Below are positions 7,160 through 13,530 of a DNA stretch of 13,922 nucleotides, one piece after another. The stretch is from assembly GCA_002493305.1 (NCBI GenBank), contig DKYJ01000031.1, positions 91,901 through 105,822 on the forward strand, given 5' to 3'. This DNA is from Clostridiales bacterium UBA7103 (lineage in GTDB: Bacteria > Bacillota > Clostridia > Oscillospirales > Oscillospiraceae). The notes under the pieces are model-generated. The model had not been told where the DNA came from, did not search any database, and worked only from the letters and a program-made list of their open reading frames with translations. Position 1 is the first letter of the stretch. The number at the start of each line of letters is the position of its first letter. The translations under genes were made by a program, and so were the position numbers.

Positions 7160-7190
7160 GCCTCTCCGCTTTTTGTGCGGAAGGCGAGGC
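7160..7190 (-). terminator. Possible terminator after the TPR-like membrane protein gene
   Basis: Arms GCCTC+TCCGC (7160-7169) and GCGGA+GAGGC (7077-offset copies at 7177-7181 and 7186-7190) can form a 10-bp stem with a four-base bulge, eight bases past the stop at 7198. Only ATTT follows on the minus strand, so the U-tract is weak and the call is tentative. Confidence 0.4.
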
Positions 7191-7197
7191 TTTGTCC

Positions 7198-8106
7198 CTA
7201 CCATTCATCGCAGTGCTCCTCCCAGTATTCCTCCGCCTCCTCATAGTCTGAAAAATCGTCATAATACCAGTCATAGAAATCCTCGGGGTGGTAAAAATCC
7301 GAAGCAGGAAGCGTGCTGTCATAGCCGTGCTTTTTGCCGCTTGACGAGCCTTTGCCGCTTGACGAGCCTTTGCCGCTTGACGAGCTGTGGCGTTTCGCGT
7401 AATCCTCCGCGTCATCCAGGTCATTTTTTATTCCGACTACCATTCCGTCATAGGTGTAGACTATGAAAGCGGGATAGGGATATTTTGACTCTGTCCAGTA
7501 AAAATCGTATTCCGTCAGCGTGATCTCGCTGCCATCGTAAAGCTCTCCCGGCACGGTGCTTTTTTCTATTTTGCAATCGTATTTATATGTGAGAGCCGTT
7601 TCTTTGATAAGCTCCTCGCTCATGCCAAAATCGGGAAGGCTGTTATGTATTTTCTCCTCTCTTTTGAGCCGTCTTTCCTCTTTCTCCTGCAGGCGCTCCG
7701 CCTGCTCATAATAGTCTTTGGCAAGCTTTTCAAGCTTAAATAGCTCGCATCTATCCGCGCGCTTGATAGCGTCCCTAAATTCGAGCATTGCCGAATAATA
7801 CTCTTTTTTCTCAAGCTCGTGGGTTCCCCACCGAAAAGTATAATAGCAATTTGCTTTATCAAACAAAGGGTCATCACGAGGAATATCTATATGTCTCATC
7901 GCCTTCGTGGCGGCCTCATAGTCCCCGGTAAAGAAAAGCTCCTCCGCCGCGGCAAACTCCTGCTCCATTCTCTTTTGCTCTTCGTTAAGTTTATAATTAC
8001 GAATTGTCATGCCAACTGCAAAAGCAAATATAGCCGCCATGATAAGTATGCAGAATATGACCCCGCCGCTGAGCCTGAGCTTTTCTTTCTTATCTGTCCC
8101 ATTCAT
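7198..8106 (-). CDS. Single-pass membrane protein with TPR-like helices and acidic aromatic tail
   Basis: 302 residues. After a short basic N-terminus, one membrane helix at about 13-32 leads to a charged helical region (about 38-155). Its spacing of aromatic and Ala residues (EELFFTGDYEAATKAM, then KKEYYSAMLEFRDAI) resembles tetratricopeptide repeats, and it continues as a coiled coil (LQEKEERRLKREEK). Residues 160-232 form a small folded region with TALTYKYDCKIEKSTVPG. The end is a three-copy SSSGKG linker (241-258) and a strongly acidic tail rich in Tyr, Phe and Trp (DFYHPEDFYDWYYDDF). I know no assigned function; such anchored proteins with acidic tails occur as hypothetical proteins in gut Firmicutes. 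The ATG at 8106 has AGAGG 10 bases upstream and a strong promoter of its own, so it is a single-gene unit. Confidence 0.8.
   Translation of the reverse strand: MNGTDKKEKLRLSGGVIFCILIMAAIFAFAVGMTIRNYKLNEEQKRMEQEFAAAEELFFTGDYEAATKAMRHIDIPRDDPLFDKANCYYTFRWGTHELEKKEYYSAMLEFRDAIKRADRCELFKLEKLAKDYYEQAERLQEKEERRLKREEKIHNSLPDFGMSEELIKETALTYKYDCKIEKSTVPGELYDGSEITLTEYDFYWTESKYPYPAFIVYTYDGMVVGIKNDLDDAEDYAKRHSSSSGKGSSSGKGSSSGKKHGYDSTLPASDFYHPEDFYDWYYDDFSDYEEAEEYWEEHCDEW
7333..7386. repeat. Three tandem 18-bp units coding for SSSGKG
   Basis: Units 7333-7350, 7351-7368 and 7369-7386 have the sequence TTTGCCGCTTGACGAGCC, identical except the last base of the third. They are in frame and form a flexible Ser/Gly/Lys linker in the membrane protein, and are prone to copy-number change. 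Confidence 0.92.
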
Positions 8107-8138
8107 GCTTTGTCGACCTCTCTGTGCTGATTTTTTTC

Positions 8139-8167
8139 ATTATAGCATGGGGCAAATTTCTTATCAA
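8139..8167 (-). promoter_or_regulatory. Promoter of the TPR-like membrane protein gene
   Basis: Minus-strand TTGATA (8162-8167), a 17-base spacer, and a perfect TATAAT (8139-8144), 33 bases before the ATG at 8106. One of the best sigma-A-type matches in the window. Confidence 0.75.
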
Positions 8168-8175
8168 GACGCATT

Positions 8176-8200
8176 TCACAGCCGTCCGCGGCGACTGTGA
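8176..8200. repeat. Inverted repeat (9-bp arms, one mismatch)
   Basis: TCACAGCCG and CGACTGTGA flank the loop TCCGCGG. It sits 8 bases upstream of the -35 at 8162-8167 and 9 bases from the larger hairpin at 8210-8244. It could be an operator for the membrane protein gene or a second stem of a tandem terminator; no U-tract follows on either strand. Confidence 0.55.
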
Positions 8201-8209
8201 TCCGAAACG

Positions 8210-8244
8210 CGCCTGCGGGCGCAGCTGTGCTGCGCCCGCAGGCG
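8210..8244. repeat. Strong GC-rich hairpin, possible terminator without U-tract
   Basis: A perfect 16-bp stem (CGCCTGCGGGCGCAGC / GCTGCGCCCGCAGGCG) with a three-base loop lies 47 bases past the stop at 8291. On the minus strand it is followed by GTTTCGGA, not a T run. It is likely to end transcription of the 8725-8291 gene or protect its mRNA 3' end. The 184 bases between the genes (8107-8290) hold this, the smaller dyad and the promoter, and no gene. Confidence 0.6.
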
Positions 8245-8290
8245 AGGCAAGGGGCGGGTGCAAGCGAGTGCGTTACGTGTGATTCTTAGC

Positions 8291-8725
8291 TCACAAAAAC
8301 TGCCGCATATCCTGTGCGAGGCCGCTTTCAAGGCTGATAAGGCGCTTTGCGATGCCCTTGGAGCTTTCGTCGGCGGCAGCGTACTGGTTGAGATAGCGGC
8401 TGAGGGACTTCACGCCCATGTTGCAGCCGTCGGTCATAAGGCTCGCGATGCTGCTGTCCTGCTCGTCCATGCCGAGCCGTAGCTCCGTCTTGAGCTGCGC
8501 CATCTTCTCCGCGATAAAATTGGGCTGTTTACCCTCGTCGCCATAGCGGTGCAGCTGGCGCTGAAGCTCCCTATCGAGGCTCAGATGCTCGTCCTTGCAG
8601 GTTTTGAGCAGCCTGCGCAGGTCGGTGCAATGAGCCTTATCCAGCACATCGTCAATGGACTTCACACCCATTTTTATCCCCGCGTCGCACTCTCTGAGCA
8701 GCTTTATTGTGTCGTCATGTATCAT
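8291..8725 (-). CDS. Small helical protein with internal duplication (four-helix-bundle-like), function unknown
   Basis: 144 residues, soluble, nearly all helical. Two halves share a motif: IKMGVKSIDDVLDKA (about 17-31) and CNMGVKSLSRYLNQYAAA (about 101-118), with MGVKS repeated 84 residues apart. Each is followed by a second amphipathic helix rich in Lys, Leu and Glu. This looks like a duplicated helical hairpin forming a four-helix bundle, in general shape like ferritin-like stress proteins, but I do not see a convincing set of metal ligands. Similar small proteins are common in clostridia as hypotheticals. Of two nearby ATG codons (8731 and 8725), the second is chosen because AAGGAG lies 8 bases before it but only 2 before the first. 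It appears to be transcribed alone, between the terminator at 8790-8817 and the hairpins at 8176-8244. Confidence 0.78.
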   Translation of the reverse strand: MIHDDTIKLLRECDAGIKMGVKSIDDVLDKAHCTDLRRLLKTCKDEHLSLDRELQRQLHRYGDEGKQPNFIAEKMAQLKTELRLGMDEQDSSIASLMTDGCNMGVKSLSRYLNQYAAADESSKGIAKRLISLESGLAQDMRQFL

Positions 8726-8789
8726 GGTCATATCTCCTTGGAAGTTTTATTCAAATCCAAGTATGTGAAATTTTGCCCTAAAATATGCA

Positions 8790-8817
8790 AAAATGACCGC
8801 CCGAAAGCGGTCATTTT
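8790..8817 (-). terminator. Intrinsic terminator of the BlaI/M56 operon
   Basis: An 11-bp perfect stem AAAATGACCGC / GCGGTCATTTT with a six-base loop lies directly behind the stop at 8819. On the minus strand the stem ends in TTTTT. Its A/T-rich base would also allow termination in the other direction. Confidence 0.9.
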
Positions 8818-8818
8818 C

Positions 8819-9193
8819 TCAGCTGTGTATGATCATGTAAATTGCGGTAAAAGGGATACCGAAAGCTGCGGCGATGAACAGATAGCATCCAAACACATAC
8901 CGTCTGCTGTTGTCATAGAGTGCTTTATCATCGCATGCGCCTTTTACGCTGTTCCGCTTTGCAAAGTCCCATATAAACCCGCGCTCAAAGCCGGACTTTT
9001 TCATCTCAAGATATGCTAATGGGCAGTGCTGCTGCATGAAATCGACAAAGCGGGTGTTCTCAACATTTCCAATTATCATGACCACCATGGCAAACACCAC
9101 AGCAGCCATGCCCCGATAAATCGTATTGTTGATGAAAATCACGCTCAGCAAAACCGCGCAATAGATGATTGCATTTATCTTCACCTGTCTCAT
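8819..9193 (-). CDS. Small three-helix membrane protein, last gene of the BlaI/M56 operon
   Basis: 124 residues with hydrophobic segments at about 7-25, 30-47 and 101-121. Between the second and third is a loop of about 50 residues carrying NTRFVDFMQQHCPLAYLEMK, then SGFERGFIWDFAKRN. I do not recognise a family. The start chosen is ATG at 9193, because GAGGAG sits 7 bases before it; an upstream in-frame ATG at 9208 overlaps the stop of the M56 gene (ATGA) and contains the ribosome site itself. Either way translation is likely coupled to the metalloprotease gene. This points to a role in the same circuit, for example as accessory, target or immunity-like membrane factor (inference). Confidence 0.75.
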   Translation of the reverse strand: MRQVKINAIIYCAVLLSVIFINNTIYRGMAAVVFAMVVMIIGNVENTRFVDFMQQHCPLAYLEMKKSGFERGFIWDFAKRNSVKGACDDKALYDNSRRYVFGCYLFIAAAFGIPFTAIYMIIHS

Positions 9194-9204
9194 TGCCGCG
9201 CTCC

Positions 9205-11055
9205 TCATTTCACATTTGTTATCACCCAGCCGTCCTGCTTGAGATAGCTTGTGCCCCGGTTTTCCTTTGTGTCGGGGACAGCGGCAGACCAGACGATATT
9301 TCCGCCCTCGTCCAGCGCGGTGATTTCAAGCCCGCGCAGGTCGGTAAGGCCGAAGCTCTTGTCAAAAAGCAGCGCCCGCTCCCCCGGCTTGAAGAGGGAC
9401 TCATCGGCATTCGTCATGCCGCCGCTCCTGCCCGGCAGAGAATATTCTATCCGGCTCACACCCTCCGCGCCTATGGTGATGAAAAACTTCATATTCTGCT
9501 CATAGCCCTCGCGGGTGAAGGCGGCAATTTCCCCATCCACGCCATGAAAGCTGATTTTGCCCATGTTGCCGATGCAGTCGAAGGCCATGGCCGCGCAGCT
9601 GTCAAAATCCGCTTCATCGCCACTGCCGCCGCCGGTGAGATAGACCATCAGCTCGTATGGCTCATGCTCGGTCTGGAGCTTTATCGAGGAATAGGCATAG
9701 CCCCCCGGATAGGGCAGGCTCTGGGCTATCTTGCTCACTGCTGCAGCGTCGCCGATATACTCAGTCCTGTACTGCATCATGCTCTCCCCAAGGGTGGAGG
9801 CTATGCGCACCTGCACATTTTCCACATTTATATAGACATCAATGTCCTCGTCAGTCGGATTCTGCACACTCACGCCGATTTGAAACCACGCGCCCTTCTC
9901 CGCCTCCATGCGCACCGGCATGCCGGGCGTCAGATACTCCGGCTCATCGTAGGCCGTCTCCGTCCGGGCGTACACGGGTTTGATCTGCACCAGCGTATCG
10001 CCAAGTCCTTCCCCGGCGTTTACGATGATGTGTCCCTTTGTGGGGCTTATCTCCGTGTCCGAATAGACGATCTTCTCCTGACTTCCGGCGGGAATGGTAA
10101 TGCGCAGGGTAAAATTGTCCCTCTCGGGATTTGTGAGAAAGCACAGTGCCAAGACCGCGCAGGCGACAATGGCGGCAAGAATTATCCAAAAGCCGGGCTT
10201 TTTGTAATTCATCACGGTTTTCACCCTCTCCTTTATGCCGACTTCCCCAAACGCCAGCGGGCAGGGGGCGACGGCGCGGGGTCTGACGCTGCACTTAAGC
10301 AGCGCCTGAGTGTAATCCGCGCGCTGCTCACCGCCGAGGGCTTTGACGACCTTCTCATCGCAGGCAAGCTCAATATCCCGGCAGAAAAGCGCATACGCAA
10401 GCCACACGGCGGGGTTGAACCAATGCACCGCCAGCAGCAGAAAGCCCAGCGGCTTCCACCAGTGGTCGCGGCGGCTGATGTGCGCCCGCTCGTGGGCAAG
10501 AACCTGCTCCGTGTCCTGCTCGCTCAGATCGAAGGGCAGATATATCCTCGGCCGAAAAACACCCAGCACGAAAGGCGTCCCCGCGTTTTCGCTCTGATAT
10601 ACATTACTCTCCATTGGTATCGCGGTGCTGAGGCTATGCCGCAGGCGCAGATAGCTCACGGCGGTGTAGATAAGCATCGCGGCCACTCCCGCAAACCAGA
10701 TATACGCGCAGATGGTGACGACGATCTGCAGCGGGTTTACGCTTGCCCCGACTGCTGGAGTGAACGCGCCGCTGATAACGGGGTTCGCCACGGCGTTGAC
10801 CGCCTCGATGCCGCTGTCGATAAGGGGCGCGCGCGTCATCTCGATATTTGCGGGGACGGTCTGCGCGCTCGGCAGAAGGCTGAACGCGCTCTCGATGGAC
10901 ATCGGCACTGTAAGGCGCAGAGCGACTATTCCCCACAGCAGGAGGCTGACCCACTTCGGCGCTCTTTTCAGCGCCAGACGGAGCAGCAGCACCGCCAAAA
11001 TAAGCCAGATTGCGGATATGCTCATGTTGAGAAGCTTCAAAAACAGCGCGTTCAT
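9205..11055 (-). CDS. M56 family (BlaR1/MecR1-type) membrane metalloprotease sensor with DUF4825-like region
   Basis: 616 residues. The N-terminal half has the BlaR1/MecR1 layout: membrane helices at about 8-28, 35-52 and 110-136, then the zinc protease motif H188-E-R-A-H192 and a third likely ligand E229 in DIELACDEKV. Another membrane helix follows at about 288-308. In BlaR1 this metalloprotease becomes active on an outside signal and leads to cleavage of the BlaI repressor. The outer C-terminal part (about 310-616) is not a penicillin-binding domain: I see no SxxK/KTG set. It contains a stretch resembling DUF4825 (SKIAQSLPYPGGYAYSSIKL, then QTEHEPYELMVYL), found in other M56 proteins. The sensed signal is therefore unknown. 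Its ATG overlaps the stop of the BlaI-type gene (ATGA), as usual for this pair. A long reading frame on the opposite strand across this gene is only a shadow. Confidence 0.9.
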   Translation of the reverse strand: MNALFLKLLNMSISAIWLILAVLLLRLALKRAPKWVSLLLWGIVALRLTVPMSIESAFSLLPSAQTVPANIEMTRAPLIDSGIEAVNAVANPVISGAFTPAVGASVNPLQIVVTICAYIWFAGVAAMLIYTAVSYLRLRHSLSTAIPMESNVYQSENAGTPFVLGVFRPRIYLPFDLSEQDTEQVLAHERAHISRRDHWWKPLGFLLLAVHWFNPAVWLAYALFCRDIELACDEKVVKALGGEQRADYTQALLKCSVRPRAVAPCPLAFGEVGIKERVKTVMNYKKPGFWIILAAIVACAVLALCFLTNPERDNFTLRITIPAGSQEKIVYSDTEISPTKGHIIVNAGEGLGDTLVQIKPVYARTETAYDEPEYLTPGMPVRMEAEKGAWFQIGVSVQNPTDEDIDVYINVENVQVRIASTLGESMMQYRTEYIGDAAAVSKIAQSLPYPGGYAYSSIKLQTEHEPYELMVYLTGGGSGDEADFDSCAAMAFDCIGNMGKISFHGVDGEIAAFTREGYEQNMKFFITIGAEGVSRIEYSLPGRSGGMTNADESLFKPGERALLFDKSFGLTDLRGLEITALDEGGNIVWSAAVPDTKENRGTSYLKQDGWVITNVK

Positions 11056-11423
11056 CCCTGCCCTCCTTCGCGGATGCGGTCGATCATCCGCTGTACCTCG
11101 TCAAGCTCCTTGTCGGTGAGCTTTTGCTGTCTCGTAAAAGCGGCAAGGAAAGCGGGAACAGAGCCTTCAAAGCGCTTCTCCACCAGCTCCCCTACCTCTC
11201 CGGCCTGCGCCTCGTCCTTGGAGACGAGGGAACTTATCGTCCCGTTCTCGTTTTTAAGCACGCCCCGCTCGGCAAGGCGCTTTATCACCGTGTAGGTCGT
11301 GGTGCGCTTCCATTCAAGCTGCTCATTGCACAGCCGCGCAAGCTCCGCCGCCGTCACCGGCTCATGCTCCCACATGATGAGGCAAAAGCGATATTCGCTC
11401 TCGTGAATTTTAGGTGTACTCAT
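11052..11423 (-). CDS. BlaI/MecI/CopY family repressor
   Basis: 123 residues, the usual BlaI size. It has a winged-helix DNA-binding domain at about 1-70 (SEYRFCLIMWEHEPVTAAEL, then RTTTYTVIKRLAERGVL) and a dimerisation helix region at about 75-123 ending LDEVQRMIDRIREG. Family members bind palindromic operators as dimers and are inactivated by cleavage triggered by the M56 partner encoded next. The start is ATG at 11423 with GGAG five bases upstream. The frame stays open further upstream to 11540, but that part runs through a structured leader and has no ribosome site. First gene of the operon BlaI-type / M56 / small membrane protein. It is probably autoregulated through the palindromes at 11583-11634 and 11554-11579. 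Confidence 0.92.
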   Translation of the reverse strand: MSTPKIHESEYRFCLIMWEHEPVTAAELARLCNEQLEWKRTTTYTVIKRLAERGVLKNENGTISSLVSKDEAQAGEVGELVEKRFEGSVPAFLAAFTRQQKLTDKELDEVQRMIDRIREGGQG

Positions 11424-11506
11424 AGAATCTCCATTCTGCCGCAAAACTATCGGCACAGGCAGTATTGAAAAGCTCCACATGCGGCAGGGCGGAGATTTTC
11501 CGGTAT

Positions 11507-11540
11507 GTGCCGCGGTTGCCGCTTCAGCGGCGAGCGGCAC
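11507..11540 (-). other. Stem-loop in the leader of the BlaI-type gene
   Basis: An outer 7-bp stem GTGCCGC / GCGGCAC (11507-11513 with 11534-11540) encloses an inner 5-bp stem GCCGC / GCGGC (11518-11522 with 11527-11531) with a four-base loop. It lies in a leader of roughly 180 bases between the predicted transcription start and the ATG. No riboswitch family is recognised. Confidence 0.55.
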
Positions 11541-11553
11541 GCCGTTTTGAATC

Positions 11554-11579
11554 TTTTAGTGTGATAAATCACACTAAAA
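11554..11579. promoter_or_regulatory. 26-bp palindrome, probable second operator of the BlaI-type operon
   Basis: Perfect 12-base arms TTTTAGTGTGAT and ATCACACTAAAA around AA. It is centred about 40 bases downstream of the predicted transcription start, inside the leader. No U-tract follows, so it is more likely a protein-binding site than a terminator. BlaI-family operators classically have TACA/TGTA cores, which this lacks. Confidence 0.6.
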
Positions 11580-11582
11580 ATC

Positions 11583-11634
11583 TCCTCTGTCTAATGGTGT
11601 AGACTGCAATTAGTCTACACCATTAGACAGAGGA
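11583..11634. promoter_or_regulatory. 52-bp palindrome covering the BlaI-type operon promoter, probable main operator
   Basis: Perfect 23-base arms (11583-11605 and 11612-11634) separated by GCAATT. The arms contain GGTGTAGACT / AGTCTACACC and TCTAAT / ATTAGA. The right arm holds the whole spacer and -10 of the minus-strand promoter, and the left arm covers the transcription start and early transcript. Placement next to a BlaI-type gene makes a repressor site the natural reading. It is longer than usual operators of this family and may bind several dimers. Confidence 0.75.
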
Positions 11635-11640
11635 AGTCAA
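11612..11640 (-). promoter_or_regulatory. Promoter of the BlaI/M56 operon
   Basis: Minus-strand TTGACT (11635-11640), 17 bases, TAGACT (11612-11617). The -10 and the complete spacer lie inside the palindrome, so a bound dimer would block RNA polymerase. Predicted start near 11605 gives a leader of about 180 bases before the ATG at 11423. Confidence 0.75.
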
Positions 11641-11670
11641 GAGAAAGATGATTAAACCGGCAGCGGTAAT

Positions 11671-12147
11671 TTATGGCTGTAAGTCCTCCATATCCAGTTC
11701 CTGCTTATGCTCATCAAACGCCTGTATCAATCTATTGCCAAACACGCAAAGCTCATGCCTCCACGGATGCCCCAGAAAGCCTTCGGACAGATCCGTGCTG
11801 AGAAAAAAGTGATAGTCCCCGTTCGGGTAATAGCTCGGAAAATACACCATGACTTCTCTTTCGAGGTCATACCAATGCAACCAATACGGAATGTCCTCCT
11901 CTGTTGAAAACAGAAAACAGTCATGCTGCCAGTCCAGCGCATACATCTCGGTCACACCAGAGCGCCGCAGAAGCTCGCCCACTATTTTCTCCTGCTCCTC
12001 CTGCCAGCAGCTCTTCAGGTGGAAAACTTTATGCAGGGGCTTTTCCCACAACGGTATAATTGGTTTGCTTTTACGGGTAATGAAGCTAAATTCACTCTCT
12101 ACATATTCCCATATTGTATTGTTTTCTTCATCTGTCAGCAGTCTCAT
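11671..12147 (-). CDS. DUF2716-like protein of unknown function
   Basis: 158 residues, soluble, rich in aromatic residues. The block YFPSYYPNGDYHFFLSTDL (about 101-119) followed by GFLGHPWRHELCVFGNRLI (about 123-141) is the pattern I associate with the DUF2716 family, whose function is not known. Earlier features are an acidic N-terminus (DEENNTIWEYVESEF) and a central YALDWQHDCFLF strand pair. It has GGGGAG 8 bases before the ATG at 12147 and starts 5 bases after the stop of the upstream membrane protein gene, so the two are co-transcribed. It ends 30 bases before the -35 of the BlaI-type operon; no clear terminator is seen there. Confidence 0.72.
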   Translation of the reverse strand: MRLLTDEENNTIWEYVESEFSFITRKSKPIIPLWEKPLHKVFHLKSCWQEEQEKIVGELLRRSGVTEMYALDWQHDCFLFSTEEDIPYWLHWYDLEREVMVYFPSYYPNGDYHFFLSTDLSEGFLGHPWRHELCVFGNRLIQAFDEHKQELDMEDLQP

Positions 12148-12152
12148 GTCTG

Positions 12153-13520
12153 TTACTCCCCTTGTGCAAACTCAGCTTGCGCGAGGCGCTGAATATACTC
12201 CGTGTTATAGTCCCCCGCTTTCTCCTGCTCGGTGAAGTCTCCGGCGGCATAGCGCTCTGTATACCATGCCATAAGCTCCGGCTTGCACTTCATCATGTAA
12301 TCGAGTCCGAAATCATAAAATCTCAAGTCGCCTCGCGCGAGCATTTCAACGCAAATTGCGGCCAGTGTGTCATTCTGTTTTGTGTGCGGCAAGTCTTTAA
12401 TCTGTATATGCCTAAACTTACCGTTCTCTAACCATGCGATGACCCCTTCCCTGCACACAACAGCCTTTTCGCACTTTGAATTTTCAATAATCGCTCCGTC
12501 GCGGCCGCTTATTATCAGCAAACCCACGCATGTGTCTAAATCGTCAACCTTGAAGCAGCAAACCTTTTTATCATTGTAGCTCATGGTTCTCTTTGACTTT
12601 AGATATATAGGCATCTTATCTATATACCAGTCGTCTCTGCTAATATCCCCTCGTACAATCTTCAGGCTGTCGGATTTTGAAGCGGTAAATGTGTCCGTAA
12701 AGTCGCCAAAATCCAAAATCTGCGTATTGTGCCAAATATACCCAAGCTGAATGGCATTGCTTGGCAACAGCGCGGCCTTTCCGAGATACAGGAAGAACGC
12801 AACCGTCAACAGGCAGTATGCCCTAAGCGCCAGTCTCCCTTTTCTGCCCCTGTCCTTTTCCTCCTCCGGGCCTGCCGCCGTGTTCAGCGCCACGCGAATA
12901 AGATATGCCGCGCCGCAGGCAAAATCCAGACCAATACAGCGCATCTCATGGGCAAATCTCATGTTCATAAGCCGGTTTTTTGGCAGCTCCGCCGTGGGCT
13001 TATACCGCGTCAAAACCTCCTCCCTGATTCCAGCGTCCCGGAGGTCAAGCAGAACGAAAACCGCCAGTATCAGCACAACAGCCGCAAGCGGCAGCCATGT
13101 TTTCCAATTTTTCCAATCCCCATGCCCGGTGATTGCCAGAAAAATCAGCGCGAAAACAAGCCACACGGCAAGGATAAGCACATAATCCACGGCGAAAGCG
13201 CCATTGGGAAACCGCTTCTCAGCCAAGAGCTGCACCCAGTCATGCAAAAGCTGCACGGCAAACAGTGCGGCGATAATGCCAATGCTTTTGAGCGAAAAAA
13301 GCCTGAATTTTTCGCCGGGTCTTTTTATGCTTTTCACGCTCATTATGAGTATAAAGGAAACCAGCAGCGCGCATATTACTCCGGTTATAATGTCCTGATA
13401 CGCCCAAGGCTGGCCGAGCGAGCGAAACATACATTTAGGGCTTGGCAGCCACATAAAATACAGCCATTCGGCCAGGCCGAGCGTGATTATCCCCAGCGCG
13501 CAATTATAGTTTTTCTTCAT
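12153..13520 (-). CDS. Polytopic membrane protein with C-terminal soluble domain, function unknown
   Basis: 455 residues. About seven hydrophobic segments (near 7-24, 43-61, 79-97, 110-130, 141-159, 193-211, 231-253) are followed by a hydrophilic domain of about 200 residues (255-455). That domain contains KVDDLDTCVGLLIISGRDGAII, split by short strands, and a helical end with GDFTEQEKAGDYNTEYI. I do not recognise the family. Cysteines C321, C322, C331, C350 and C356 cluster in the soluble domain. AAGGTG lies 6 bases before the ATG at 13520. It sits 10 bases after the stop of a probably broken upstream gene and 5 bases before the DUF2716-like gene, making a short operon driven from 13852-13880. 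Confidence 0.8.
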   Translation of the reverse strand: MKKNYNCALGIITLGLAEWLYFMWLPSPKCMFRSLGQPWAYQDIITGVICALLVSFILIMSVKSIKRPGEKFRLFSLKSIGIIAALFAVQLLHDWVQLLAEKRFPNGAFAVDYVLILAVWLVFALIFLAITGHGDWKNWKTWLPLAAVVLILAVFVLLDLRDAGIREEVLTRYKPTAELPKNRLMNMRFAHEMRCIGLDFACGAAYLIRVALNTAAGPEEEKDRGRKGRLALRAYCLLTVAFFLYLGKAALLPSNAIQLGYIWHNTQILDFGDFTDTFTASKSDSLKIVRGDISRDDWYIDKMPIYLKSKRTMSYNDKKVCCFKVDDLDTCVGLLIISGRDGAIIENSKCEKAVVCREGVIAWLENGKFRHIQIKDLPHTKQNDTLAAICVEMLARGDLRFYDFGLDYMMKCKPELMAWYTERYAAGDFTEQEKAGDYNTEYIQRLAQAEFAQGE

Positions 13521-13530
13521 TGTCTACACC

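Noticed and set aside
9169..11295. A 708-codon plus-strand open frame
   Set aside because: It lies exactly opposite the M56 metalloprotease, whose motifs and ribosome site are clear. Its translation is rich in His, Arg, Gly and Pro with no domain pattern, typical of an antisense shadow in GC-rich DNA.
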